A DNA stretch of 31,306 nucleotides. Origin: CAYSSG01 sp964433635 (GTDB taxonomy: Bacteria > Atribacterota > Phoenicimicrobiia > Phoenicimicrobiales > Stramentimicrobiaceae). The stretch covers positions 1-31,306 of the forward strand of contig CAYSSG010000023.1 in NCBI GenBank assembly GCA_964433635.1. The letters run 5' to 3'. This document shows positions 15,839 to 24,394 of the stretch, piece by piece. Each line of letters opens with the position of its first letter. Position 1 is the first letter of the stretch. The position numbers and the translations under genes are program-made. The notes under the pieces are model-generated. The model ran no database searches, was not told the DNA's origin, and was given only the letters and a program-made list of their open reading frames with translations.

Positions 15839-16576
15839 ATGAAGATTAACATATTTAAAACAAAAGAAGGAATGGGAAAAGCAGCTGCCGAAAAGGCAGC
15901 AGAAATATTAAAAGAGGCTATTAAGGAAAAAGGAGAAGCAAATTTCATCACTGCCACTGGTGCTTCTCAATTTGAGTTTCTGGAAAATCTTACTCAGATA
16001 ATCTTAATTGACTGGAGCAAAACGACCATGTTTCATCTGGATGAATATATCGGATTACCTGAGAGCCATCCAGCAAGCTTCCGAAGATATCTTAAAGAAC
16101 GGTTCATCAGCAGAGTACATCCTGGAAAAGTAAATCTTATCGAAGGTGATGCCCGGGATCCTGAAGAAGAATGCAAACGTCTTAATGAAATGATAAGGTT
16201 GAAGGAGATTGATGTTGCTTTTGTCGGTATAGGAGAAAACGGCCATCTGGCTTTTAATGACCCTCCTGCTGATTTTGCTACCGAAAAACCATACATCGTG
16301 GTGGAATTGGATGATGACTGCAGGAGGCAGCAGCTTGGGGAGGGCTGGTTTAAAACGCTTGAGGAGGTACCTAAAAGAGCAATATCGATGTCCGTGAGAC
16401 AGATTATGAAATCAAAAAATATCATCTGTACCGTACCAGATAAGCGGAAGGCTGAAGCAGTTAGAAATTGCTTTCAAGGAGATATGATTTCACCTGATTA
16501 CCCTGCTTCCATACTGAAGAAACATGACCTTTGCTTTGTTTTTTTAGATGAAGAGTCCTCCAGGTATTTAAAATAA
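15839..16576 (+). CDS. nagB: glucosamine-6-phosphate deaminase-like protein
   Basis: NagB/6-phosphogluconolactonase-fold enzyme that would convert glucosamine-6-phosphate to fructose-6-phosphate and ammonia; 245 residues. The FHLDEYIGLP block carries Asp68 and the GENGHLAFNDP block carries His136. In the classical enzyme the second block reads with Asp before GH and Glu after FN; here Glu133 and Asp141 hold those places, a swap of the acidic residues seen in a divergent subgroup. GTG 15827 and ATG 15830 are also in frame, but the AAAGGAG site at 15821-15827 places the start at ATG 15839. It is followed at once by nagA, supporting an amino-sugar phosphate role. Galactosamine or another sugar cannot be excluded. 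Confidence 0.82.
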   Translation: MKINIFKTKEGMGKAAAEKAAEILKEAIKEKGEANFITATGASQFEFLENLTQIILIDWSKTTMFHLDEYIGLPESHPASFRRYLKERFISRVHPGKVNLIEGDARDPEEECKRLNEMIRLKEIDVAFVGIGENGHLAFNDPPADFATEKPYIVVELDDDCRRQQLGEGWFKTLEEVPKRAISMSVRQIMKSKNIICTVPDKRKAEAVRNCFQGDMISPDYPASILKKHDLCFVFLDEESSRYLK

Positions 16577-16602
16577 TTGATTCTATTGAAATAGGAGATA
16601 GG

Positions 16603-17826
16603 ATGGAAAAACATATTGCCCTCATCAATGGTAAATTGATTACTCCTTTTAGGGAGATAGATGAAGGATGTGTTTTAATTCAAGATGAGTTTATAGAAAA
16701 GGTTGGAAAAGCAGACGAAGTTGAGATTCCCGAGGATACCAGGATTATCGATGTTCAGGGAAAGTATATCAGTCCTGGTTTTATCGATACCCACCTGCAC
16801 GGCGCCTTTGGCGGATCAGTCATGACAGCCACAGTAGAGAACTTAACCAGGATGTCCCGGGGATTAGTTCAATGCGGAACGACCTCTTTCATGCCAACTA
16901 CCTTATCAGGTCCCTGGGATGAAATCGTTCAGGCCATAACGTGTATTTCTCAAAATATACATAAGGACCTGAATGGTGCCAGGATATTGGGAGTGCATGT
17001 GGAGGGCCCCTACATCAATGTGGAGCAGAAGGGTGCCCAAAATTCCGAGCATATCTATCCTCCCACACCGGAACAATATCTGCCATTATTGGACGCATAT
17101 CCCTGTATTATCAGGCTGACAGCAGCCCCGGAGGTACCGGGTGGTCTGGAATTAGGCCAGGAACTGAAAAGAAGAAAGATTGTGGCAGCCATTGGTCATT
17201 CCAATGCCACCTATCAGCAGGTCTTAAAAGCAGTAGAAAATGGGTATACCCATGTAACGCATATGTTTTCCGGAATGTCCGGAATACGGCGCATTAAAGG
17301 TTACCGTATCTCCGGAGTCATTGAATCAACCTTATTGATGGACGAATTAACTACGGAGTTGATTGCTGACGGTCATCATCTGCCCCCCAGTTTAATGAAG
17401 CTGGTGTTCCATTCCAAAGGCATGGATAAGGTATGCCTGGTGACTGATTCGATGAGTGCAGCAGGGATGGGTCCAGGAGAATATGAATTAGGAGGACTTG
17501 ATGTAATTGTTGAATCAGACATTCCTGAAGAATTTGAAATTCCTGCCGGGAAAAACAGCTATGTGGCTAAATTAGCAGATCGGTCCGTATTTGCTTCCAG
17601 TGTATCCACCATGGACAGACTGGTGAAAAATATGATCGATTATTGTGACCTCACTATCCGTCAGGCCGTCCAATTGGTCACTTGCAATGCTGCCAGGATT
17701 CAGGGTTTGGAGGATGAGATTGGCATATTGGCTGAACACAAAAAGGCAGACATCACAGTGTTTGATGCTGATATAGACATCAAGATGACCATGGTTGACG
17801 GGAAGGTTTTATACCAATCTTCCTAA
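16603..17826 (+). CDS. nagA: N-acetylglucosamine-6-phosphate deacetylase
   Basis: Amidohydrolase that removes acetate from N-acetylglucosamine-6-phosphate. The metal-binding HLH motif is at His64 and His66 in FIDTHLHG; VHVEGPYI carries Glu134; IGHSNATY and THMFSGMSG give further metal and substrate histidines, and LVTDSMSAAG gives the catalytic aspartate. The length of 407 residues is normal. An AGGAGATAGG site precedes the ATG, 26 bases after nagB. The two form a short operon for amino-sugar use. No PTS or GlcNAc kinase gene is adjacent, so the phosphorylated sugar must come from elsewhere, for example from cell-wall recycling. Confidence 0.94.
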   Translation: MEKHIALINGKLITPFREIDEGCVLIQDEFIEKVGKADEVEIPEDTRIIDVQGKYISPGFIDTHLHGAFGGSVMTATVENLTRMSRGLVQCGTTSFMPTTLSGPWDEIVQAITCISQNIHKDLNGARILGVHVEGPYINVEQKGAQNSEHIYPPTPEQYLPLLDAYPCIIRLTAAPEVPGGLELGQELKRRKIVAAIGHSNATYQQVLKAVENGYTHVTHMFSGMSGIRRIKGYRISGVIESTLLMDELTTELIADGHHLPPSLMKLVFHSKGMDKVCLVTDSMSAAGMGPGEYELGGLDVIVESDIPEEFEIPAGKNSYVAKLADRSVFASSVSTMDRLVKNMIDYCDLTIRQAVQLVTCNAARIQGLEDEIGILAEHKKADITVFDADIDIKMTMVDGKVLYQSS

Positions 17827-17881
17827 AGAATTGTATTGTCTGAAAACCGGAACAACATCCTCACTAGATTTTTCCCTGTCA

Positions 17882-17890
17882 TGTTATAAT
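17882..17890 (+). promoter_or_regulatory. extended -10 promoter upstream of CDF transporter
   Basis: TG-T-TATAAT is a perfect extended -10 element 46 bases before the CDF start. No clear -35 hexamer lies at the usual distance, which extended -10 promoters tolerate. Confidence 0.55.
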
Positions 17891-17936
17891 AAAGCCAGTG
17901 ATTGGATAAAATCAAAACCATTAAGAAGCCGATAAA

Positions 17937-18839
17937 ATGCATCAACACGATTCCTCGCATAATAAAAGTAATAGAAGAATTGTTTTAACTGTCATTCTTA
18001 ATTTCATGATCTGTCTGGTTGAGGTCATCGGCGGATTATTTTCCGGAAGTCTTGCCTTGCTGGCTGATGCACTGCATAATTTCAGTGACGGAATGGCTAT
18101 TTTCATCAGCTATCTGGCGCGTAAGATAGGTTTACGTTCCCCGGATCCGAAGATGACCTTCGGTTATAAGCGGGCTGAAATACTGGCTGCCCTGTTTAAT
18201 TCTTCTGTTATCCTTGTGATTGCCTTTTTTCTTTTTCGGGAGGCCTATTTTCGTTTCAGAGACCCCCGGGAAATCACCATACCGCTGATGATCGGAGTGG
18301 GAGGATTTGGCTTTATTGCCGATTTGATCAGTGTGTACCTGCTTTTTCCGGAAACCCATCAGAGCCTGAATATCCGTTCAGCCTATCTCCATTTACTGAG
18401 TGATACGCTCAGTTCAGTTGCAGTGATCCTTGGCGGAATGATTATTTATTTTTACCGGTTTTATCTGATTGATTCCATTTTGACAGTCATGATTGCCATT
18501 GTCATTCTAATCCAAGGGTATCAGATATTAAAGCAGAGTACCCTGATCTTGATGGAACGGGTACCTGCAGATATTAAAATCGATGATATTAAAAAGAAGA
18601 TTGAACTCATCCCTCAAATAAACAACGTTCATCACACCCATATCTGGCAGATTGATGAAAAGAGGGTTCTTTTTGAAAGCCATATTACCCTGAATAAGGA
18701 TATGAGAATCAGTGAAGCAGACAAGGTCAGACAGCAGGTGGAAAAAATACTGGAAAATGATTTTCATATTTTTCATCCCCATCTGCAGGTAGAATTCAGT
18801 TACTGTAATAGCCTGGAATGTGAAGAAAGAAATTCTTAA
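17937..18839 (+). CDS. cation diffusion facilitator (Zn2+/Co2+/Cd2+ exporter, CzcD-like)
   Basis: A 300-residue CDF family inner-membrane metal/proton antiporter with about six helices. The paired metal-site HxxxD motifs are visible: DALHNFSDG near residues 44-52 and HLLSDTLSS near 151-159. The short His-containing N-terminus (MHQHDSSH) and the cytoplasmic C-terminal domain from about residue 205 with IPQINNVHHTHIWQID are typical of zinc-type members. ATG follows a weak ribosome site. It has its own promoter and separates nagBA from the sugar isomerase genes, so it may not be functionally linked to them. Confidence 0.92.
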   Translation: MHQHDSSHNKSNRRIVLTVILNFMICLVEVIGGLFSGSLALLADALHNFSDGMAIFISYLARKIGLRSPDPKMTFGYKRAEILAALFNSSVILVIAFFLFREAYFRFRDPREITIPLMIGVGGFGFIADLISVYLLFPETHQSLNIRSAYLHLLSDTLSSVAVILGGMIIYFYRFYLIDSILTVMIAIVILIQGYQILKQSTLILMERVPADIKIDDIKKKIELIPQINNVHHTHIWQIDEKRVLFESHITLNKDMRISEADKVRQQVEKILENDFHIFHPHLQVEFSYCNSLECEERNS

Positions 18840-18861
18840 AATAAAGAGAGGAGTATTTAAA

Positions 18862-19698
18862 ATGATCGCCCGTAATCGATTTGGATTGAACCGTATGATT
18901 TGCCCTTCACTGGATATGAAAGATTTTTTTCAACTGGCAAATGATTTAGAACTTAAATCGGTAGAATTGCGAAACGATCTACCCGGTAAGAAGATCATTG
19001 ATGATTATTCCCCCCAGGAAATCAATGATCTGGCAGGGCGTTATGATATTCAAATCTGCTCTATCAACGCATTGCAACAGTTCAACAATTTTCCGGAGAT
19101 AGAGAGAGTCAAAAAAGAACTGCATCTCCTGCTGAATCTGGCAGAAGAGATTCACTGTCAGGCAATTGTCATGTGTCCCTTGAACAAAGGCAATCAATCA
19201 TCCGGAGCGGATCAGCAATACAGAGAGACCGTAAAATCCTTAATAGAATTAGCGTCACTGTTTAAAAGCTATGGCGTTGAAGGATACCTTGAGCCACTTG
19301 GTTTTAAGACCAGTTCACTGTTCTCCATTCTGGCTGCCATGAAGGCTATTCAGGAAGCAGGTCACCAGGACTTCAAGATTGTATATGATACCTTCCATCA
19401 TGCCATCGGACCTGATGATCTGAAGTTACTTGACAGGGAGTATGACATGCAATATACTGGGCTGATTCATGTGTCTGCTGTCACCGCAGACATTCCTCCC
19501 GAACAGTATCGGGATGAACATCGTAATATGGATTTTCAAAGAGACAGGCTGGAGAGTAAAGAGCAGGTAGAGCTTTTTCTTCAGAGGGGATACCAGGGAA
19601 TCATTTCCTTTGAGCCCTTTGCCAAAGAAATACAGCAATTGGATAAACAGGCCTTAATGGAAAAAATTGACCAATCCATAGAATACCTGTGTCATTGA
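18862..19698 (+). CDS. TIM-barrel sugar isomerase, 2-keto-myo-inositol isomerase-like
   Basis: A 278-residue xylose-isomerase-like TIM barrel. RFGLNRMICPSLD, VELRNDLPG, CSINALQQFNNF, AIVMCPLN, LEPLGFKTSS, IVYDTFHHAIG, TGLIHVSAV and ISFEPFA follow closely, in order, the motifs I recall for 2-keto-myo-inositol (inosose) isomerases of the IolI/MocC type. Glu and His residues in LEPLGF and DTFHH would bind the divalent metal. The frame stays open into the CDF gene, but the GAGAGGAG site at about 18845-18852 sets the start at ATG 18862. It lies 50 bases before a PfkB sugar kinase. An inositol or related keto-polyol pathway is a reasonable guess; no iolG or iolD gene is present in the window. Confidence 0.78.
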   Translation: MIARNRFGLNRMICPSLDMKDFFQLANDLELKSVELRNDLPGKKIIDDYSPQEINDLAGRYDIQICSINALQQFNNFPEIERVKKELHLLLNLAEEIHCQAIVMCPLNKGNQSSGADQQYRETVKSLIELASLFKSYGVEGYLEPLGFKTSSLFSILAAMKAIQEAGHQDFKIVYDTFHHAIGPDDLKLLDREYDMQYTGLIHVSAVTADIPPEQYRDEHRNMDFQRDRLESKEQVELFLQRGYQGIISFEPFAKEIQQLDKQALMEKIDQSIEYLCH

Positions 19699-19748
19699 TG
19701 AAACTGAGAAGGGATCAGATATCTTTCTAAAAACGGAGGTTAGAAATT

Positions 19749-20636
19749 TTGAATAATACCTATCAGATCGCTTTTTTGGGTCATTACACCAAAGACACGA
19801 TTTCTTCTTTCAGTGGAACAAGGGTTGTAAATGGCGGAGCCTTTAATTACGGGGCTCATGTAGCAGCCCGAATGGATCTAAAGGTTTTGGCTGTTACACG
19901 GCTGGCGAAGGAAGATGGGGACGTGATTCGACAATTGGAAAAAATCGGGGTAGATTGTTCTGTTCACTGGACGCCACGATCAACCTGTCTTAAGTTGGTA
20001 TATCCTTCCGATAATCCGGATGAGAGAGTCATCTATGTGAGCAGTTGGGCAGGTGCATTCAGCCTTGAGGAAATTCTACCCATCAATGCGAAAGTCATTG
20101 TTGTTGGTGCATCCATGCGTGAAGAGGTTCCTCCGGAAATCATTCAAGCTTTATCCAGAAAAGATTCAATCCTGGCTGCTGATGTTCAGAGTTTTATCCG
20201 GGTTAATGATCATGGGAAACTGGTAGCCCGGTCCTGGCCGGAGAAGAGAGAAATTCTTTCCCGGATCGAGGTACTAAAGACCGATGCAGTAGAGGCTGAA
20301 CTTCTGACCGGAGAAAAAGATTTAAAAAAAGCAGCCTTACTGATTGAAGATATGGGTCCTCGGGAAATTATCATTACGCATAGAGATGGTGTGCTGGTAT
20401 TTGCTGAAGGAAGATTTTACCAGGCCTCATTTTATCCCCGGAAACTGGTCGGCAGAAGCGGACGAGGGGATACCTGTCTTGCTTCTTATATGTGCAGAAG
20501 AATTCACGCTTCACCGGAGGAGGCAACGATTTGGGCAGCGGCATTAACCAGCCTCAAGATGGAAGCAGAGGGACCATTCCAAAGACCTGTTGAAGATGTG
20601 ACCAGATTGATTCAGGAAAAGTATAAAAAGCAGTGA
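19749..20636 (+). CDS. PfkB-family carbohydrate kinase
   Basis: A 295-residue ribokinase-fold kinase. NGGAFNYGAHVAARM near residues 29-43 is the substrate-side glycine motif, and GRSGRGDTCLASY near 236-248 holds the anion hole and catalytic Asp of the PfkB signature 2. LKTDAVEAELLTGEKD near 178-193 is the usual middle block. TTG start with a GGAGGT site at 19735-19740. The phosphate acceptor is not evident; ribokinase-fold members include inositol, fructose, keto-deoxygluconate and nucleoside kinases. Being directly after the inosose isomerase-like gene it may phosphorylate that enzyme's product or a related polyol. It converges with the minus-strand TIM-barrel gene 18 bases away. Confidence 0.85.
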   Translation: MNNTYQIAFLGHYTKDTISSFSGTRVVNGGAFNYGAHVAARMDLKVLAVTRLAKEDGDVIRQLEKIGVDCSVHWTPRSTCLKLVYPSDNPDERVIYVSSWAGAFSLEEILPINAKVIVVGASMREEVPPEIIQALSRKDSILAADVQSFIRVNDHGKLVARSWPEKREILSRIEVLKTDAVEAELLTGEKDLKKAALLIEDMGPREIIITHRDGVLVFAEGRFYQASFYPRKLVGRSGRGDTCLASYMCRRIHASPEEATIWAAALTSLKMEAEGPFQRPVEDVTRLIQEKYKKQ

Positions 20637-20654
20637 ATAGCGAGTGCTGTTTCC

Positions 20655-21452
20655 CTATTCAGGGAAGATTAATTGCCATAGAGCTTGAATCTTTTTCAGC
20701 GATTCGGTGGAATCCTGTGCAGGTGCATATTCGAAACCGACAAATCCCTGGAAACTACTTTCCTTTATTAACCGAAGAATCGCAGGCCAGTCTACCTGGC
20801 CGGTTCCGGGTTCATGCCTGCCGGGAATATCTGCAATGTGGAAATATCCGATCTCTGCCAGATGTTTCTTAATAAGCTGTTTCAGGTCAAATCCCATTAC
20901 ACCCAGGTGATATAAGTCAGCTAAAATTTTCAGGCGGGGATGATGGATTTCTTTAACAATGCGCACTGCAGTTTCTATATCATCCAGATAATAACCGGGA
21001 TGATCAATCCTGGTATTCAATATTTCCAGGACCAGGGTCATTGAATCAGGTGTCAGGTTAATTGCCTTTTGCAAACCGGAAATCATGTTGCGGTATTTTT
21101 CTTCCGGATTCAATTCCGGATGGCTGTTTTCAACTCTTCCTCCTTCTCCTAATTGGTCCGATAACAGCATCAAATAGGGACAGTTTAATTTGTCGGCTAC
21201 TTTAATTGCCTCTTTCAGGTCTGAGAAGATTTTTTCATGGGTTACACCGGCAATCAGACTGCCTTTCCGCTGTCCGCTGAAATTGGCTACCCGTATGTGA
21301 TTCTTGAGACATACTGACTGAAGTGAAGCAATATCCTTATCTTTCCAATCCCAGAATTCAATCCAGGGAAAACCTGACTGTGCAATTGCCTTTATTTTCT
21401 CTTCAGGTTGCAGGTGAGCATAGAGCATTTCAATACAGATAACCGGTCTCAT
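20655..21452 (-). CDS. TIM-barrel sugar isomerase/epimerase, hydroxypyruvate isomerase-like
   Basis: A 265-residue xylose-isomerase-like TIM barrel resembling hydroxypyruvate isomerase (Hyi/OtnI). It begins MRPVICIEMLYAHL, and has IEFWDWKDKD, LVLEILNTRIDHPGYYLDD with a metal-binding Glu, LADLYHLGVM with Asp and His, IGYFHIADIPGRHEPGTGQV and VGFEYAP. The HxxDxPGRHEPGTGE-like block is the strongest pointer to the Hyi group. An upstream in-frame ATG at 21467 lies before the GGGAGG site, so ATG at 21452 is the start; it overlaps the ATPase stop (ATGA). This coupling to a transporter ATPase suggests the enzyme works on the imported compound. Confidence 0.8.
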   Translation of the reverse strand: MRPVICIEMLYAHLQPEEKIKAIAQSGFPWIEFWDWKDKDIASLQSVCLKNHIRVANFSGQRKGSLIAGVTHEKIFSDLKEAIKVADKLNCPYLMLLSDQLGEGGRVENSHPELNPEEKYRNMISGLQKAINLTPDSMTLVLEILNTRIDHPGYYLDDIETAVRIVKEIHHPRLKILADLYHLGVMGFDLKQLIKKHLAEIGYFHIADIPGRHEPGTGQVDWPAILRLIKESSFQGFVGFEYAPAQDSTESLKKIQALWQLIFPE

Positions 21453-22543
21453 GACATTTCCTCCCATGGTAAGAGATGTAAGCTTTTTACGGGTAATTGG
21501 ATCGTCACCTCTTCACCTTTTTGAAAACATTCGCATTCCTGTGGATTTGACATTTCTACTGTAATAAGTTGCTGAGCCAGTTCAACGATATAGGTCATTT
21601 GATTTCCAAGAAAGACAATTTCATGAATGATACCGGTAAGAGTGTCTGGTCTTTTCTTTTTCAGGCCGATGGATTCAGGACGCAATACCAGCAACGCCTT
21701 TTCATTTTCCTTAAATTTCTTATTGACTTTTGGAACTGTTATTTTTTGGTTTAACAGATTAATGACGACCTGTGTGTCCGGAAGAACCTTCTCAACGGAT
21801 GTTGCTAAAAAATTTGCTTTTCCGATAAAATCTGCCACAAAGCGATTATCCGGTCTTGCATACACTTCCAATGGGGTTCCGATCTGTTGTATTCTGCCAT
21901 CTTTTAAAATGACCACACGGTCTGATAAGGACATGGCTTCTTCCTGATCGTGTGTAACATAAATTGAAGTAATACCGACTCTCTGTTGTAATTTTCTTAT
22001 TTCCAGTCGCATAGAAATTCTAAGCTTGGCATCCAGATTAGAAAGCGGTTCATCAAGCAATAACACCTTAGGTTCCATAATCAGTGAACGGGCCAGGCTG
22101 ACTCGTTGTTGCTGCCCCCCGGAAAGTTGAGCAGGAGAGCGATTACCAAGTTTTTCCAGGCCCACTAATTTCATTACTTTTTCTACCTTTTGCCGGGCAA
22201 CCTGAGATTGCTCCCCATGGATTTTAGGTCCATAGCTAATATTCTGTTCTACCGTCATATGAGGAAAAAGAGCATAGTTTTGAAAGACCATAGCAGTTGG
22301 TCTTTTATTGGGAGGCGTTGACGTTATATCCTCCTGGTCTATCAATATTTTACCGGAAGTCGGTAATTCAAATCCGGAGATCATACGCAGGATCGTTGTC
22401 TTTCCGCAACCGGAAGGACCCAGCAGCGTCACCAATTCCCCTTCCTCTACGGTTAAATTAACATGATCGACTGCTGTGACGATGTCCTTGCCGCCTCCAA
22501 AAATTTTAACCAGTTCTTTCATTTCCAGAAAGTCGTTTTTCAT
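21449..22543 (-). CDS. ABC transporter ATPase, PotA/FbpC/AfuC type
   Basis: The 364-residue ATPase of the CUT1/FbpC-like class. Walker A GPSGCGKT at 42-49, Q-loop Gln88, signature LSGGQQQR at 140-147, Walker B LLLDEP at 161-166 and the H-loop in YVTHDQEEA near 196-204 are all intact. A C-terminal TOBE-like regulatory domain follows from about residue 245. A GGAAGG site precedes the ATG. It drives import through the double permease encoded upstream. The closest named groups are annotated as iron, putrescine, thiamine or phosphonate importers. AfuC of the sugar-phosphate importer is also in this class, and the coupled TIM-barrel gene favours that reading. Confidence 0.9.
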   Translation of the reverse strand: MKNDFLEMKELVKIFGGGKDIVTAVDHVNLTVEEGELVTLLGPSGCGKTTILRMISGFELPTSGKILIDQEDITSTPPNKRPTAMVFQNYALFPHMTVEQNISYGPKIHGEQSQVARQKVEKVMKLVGLEKLGNRSPAQLSGGQQQRVSLARSLIMEPKVLLLDEPLSNLDAKLRISMRLEIRKLQQRVGITSIYVTHDQEEAMSLSDRVVILKDGRIQQIGTPLEVYARPDNRFVADFIGKANFLATSVEKVLPDTQVVINLLNQKITVPKVNKKFKENEKALLVLRPESIGLKKKRPDTLTGIIHEIVFLGNQMTYIVELAQQLITVEMSNPQECECFQKGEEVTIQLPVKSLHLLPWEEMS

Positions 22544-22579
22544 TTTTGCATCCCTTCCTGCCTGTAAAAAAGAATAAAC

Positions 22580-24292
22580 TTAAGTAATAATATCAGTTGT
22601 TCTTACACCTTTTCCGATCCGGCTTACCATAAATTGAATGACACCCAGAGCAACCAGGATAATCATAATGAGTATGATGCTCATAGCGGCAGCACGGGCA
22701 TATTGGGTATTATCGACAAATCCCAGAATAGCAATCGTAATCAGGTTCCATCTACCCGATACGACGAAGATCACTGCACTGATGGCAGTCATCGCTTTGA
22801 CAAAACCAAAGGCAAGCCCGGAGAAAAATGCCGGAGCAATCATGGGAAGCGTGATTCTTCTAAAAGTAGTATTACTATCAGCTCCCAGGTCAGTGGATGC
22901 TTCTTCGATAGCCGGGTCAATCTGTTGTAAGGCAGCAATACCGGAACGGATTCCTACCGGCATATCCCTGAAGATTAACAGGATGATAATAATCCAGGCA
23001 GTTCCGGTTAAAATCACCGGCATTAGCGCTGTTTTCTGATTAAAAGCCAGAATATAACCGATACCGACAACTGTTCCGGGAACGGCAAAGGTTAGCATAG
23101 AGATGAATTCCATTAAACCACGTCCGATAAACTTTTTTCGGATAATCAGATAAGCGATAAACATTCCTACCAGTCCGGTAATGGGAGTGGCTACAGAAGA
23201 TAAGGTAACGGAATCAACCAAATAATCCTTTCCGACTTCAAACATTTCAACATAGTTCTTTAAGGTTAGAGCAGGATTAACTCCCCAGAGTGTCTGAAAA
23301 GACCCGTAGACGATAGTCCCGTAGAATAAAAGTACGACCCCGGTATATAACAGACAGGAGCCATATATGGGTAATCTAATGTACCATTCCAGGTTTTTAA
23401 TGGTGGCTCCGGTTGGTTTGCCGGTCACCGTGACATAGGATTTACGGGAAACCCAGTATTTCTGAAGAAAGAAAGCAGTTGTGGTTGGGATAAGCAATAG
23501 CATGGCTAATGTTGAACCACGAGGCAGGTCATACATGCCGGTAATTTGCAAATAGGCTTGCACGGAGAGGACCCTGAAATTACCGGAGATAACCATTGGG
23601 TTACCAAAATCAGCCATAGATTGAATAAATACCAGTAACCAGGCACTGGCTATTCCGGGAGTGGCCAGTGGTAGTGTAATCGTATAAAATACCTTGATCT
23701 GTGAAGCACCCAGATCCATTGATGCTTCCTCCAGAGAGGGATCAATAGCTTGTAATATACCGAACAATACTAAAAAGGCAGTAGGACTATAAGCAATCGT
23801 TTCCACCAGAACAAGCCCCCACAGTCCATAGATAGAATAATTTCCAATTATACTTTTAACCCAGGGAGTAAGACTGCCGGCTCTGCCGAAAAGCAATATC
23901 GCTGCCAGTGCTACCACGAAGGGTGGCGAGATAATGGGAAAAGTTGCTATCATCCGAAAAAAATTCTTCAAGGGAAGAGAGGTACGTGTCAGGGCATAGG
24001 CAAAGATAAATCCAGCTATTGTTCCAATTGTAGCAGTATAGATTCCCAGGATAACACTATTGATGAAGGGCTGGATAAAATAGGCCTTGGAAAAAATAGC
24101 GATATAATTGGAGAAATCCCATCTGCCTCCAATATACATGCTGTTTTTGATGACTTGAAATATGGGAAACACGACAAATGTAAATAAAAAGTAGAAAATT
24201 AGCAGAATAAAGATAAAAAGTATCGGTTCTTTCCAGATCAGTTTTAGCTGGCCGATTATTTCTTGGATTTGTCTATTTTTAGGATTATCCAT
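22580..24292 (-). CDS. ABC transporter permease, fused double-domain FbpB/AfuB type
   Basis: A 570-residue permease with about twelve helices, made of two binding-protein-dependent transport domains in one chain. Both carry the EAA loop that contacts the ATPase: EEASMDLGASQIKVFYTITL near 207-226 and EEASTDLGADSNTTFRRITL near 478-497. Fused permeases of this size are typical of the FbpB/AfuB/ThiP group. The ribosome site before the ATG is weak, and a terminator-like hairpin lies between this gene and the upstream binding-protein gene, so its expression is probably below that of the binding protein. Confidence 0.91.
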   Translation of the reverse strand: MDNPKNRQIQEIIGQLKLIWKEPILFIFILLIFYFLFTFVVFPIFQVIKNSMYIGGRWDFSNYIAIFSKAYFIQPFINSVILGIYTATIGTIAGFIFAYALTRTSLPLKNFFRMIATFPIISPPFVVALAAILLFGRAGSLTPWVKSIIGNYSIYGLWGLVLVETIAYSPTAFLVLFGILQAIDPSLEEASMDLGASQIKVFYTITLPLATPGIASAWLLVFIQSMADFGNPMVISGNFRVLSVQAYLQITGMYDLPRGSTLAMLLLIPTTTAFFLQKYWVSRKSYVTVTGKPTGATIKNLEWYIRLPIYGSCLLYTGVVLLFYGTIVYGSFQTLWGVNPALTLKNYVEMFEVGKDYLVDSVTLSSVATPITGLVGMFIAYLIIRKKFIGRGLMEFISMLTFAVPGTVVGIGYILAFNQKTALMPVILTGTAWIIIILLIFRDMPVGIRSGIAALQQIDPAIEEASTDLGADSNTTFRRITLPMIAPAFFSGLAFGFVKAMTAISAVIFVVSGRWNLITIAILGFVDNTQYARAAAMSIILIMIILVALGVIQFMVSRIGKGVRTTDIIT

Positions 24293-24318
24293 TATTTTCT
24301 AGCCCACTGAAAAACAAA

Positions 24319-24362
24319 CCCTGCCACCGATTCATCAAATATCGGTCTAATCGGCAGCAGGG
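24319..24362 (-). terminator. stem-loop after binding-protein gene, partial terminator
   Basis: CCCTGCTGCCGATT and AATCGGTGGCAGGG (minus-strand reading) form a 14-position stem with two non-Watson-Crick positions around a 16-base loop. On the minus strand it is followed by TTTGTTTTTC, a U-rich tract, so it has the form of an intrinsic terminator. It starts 32 bases after the binding-protein stop and stands before the permease gene of the same operon, so partial read-through is expected. The plus strand also has a T tract after it. Confidence 0.75.
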
Positions 24363-24394
24363 AAATTTTTTATCAGGATAACTATCTGATTAAC

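Noticed and set aside
20651..20666. Bidirectional terminator between the convergent PfkB and TIM-barrel genes
   Set aside because: TTCCCT-ATTC-AGGGAA gives only a six-pair stem overlapping coding sequence, with no T run on either side.
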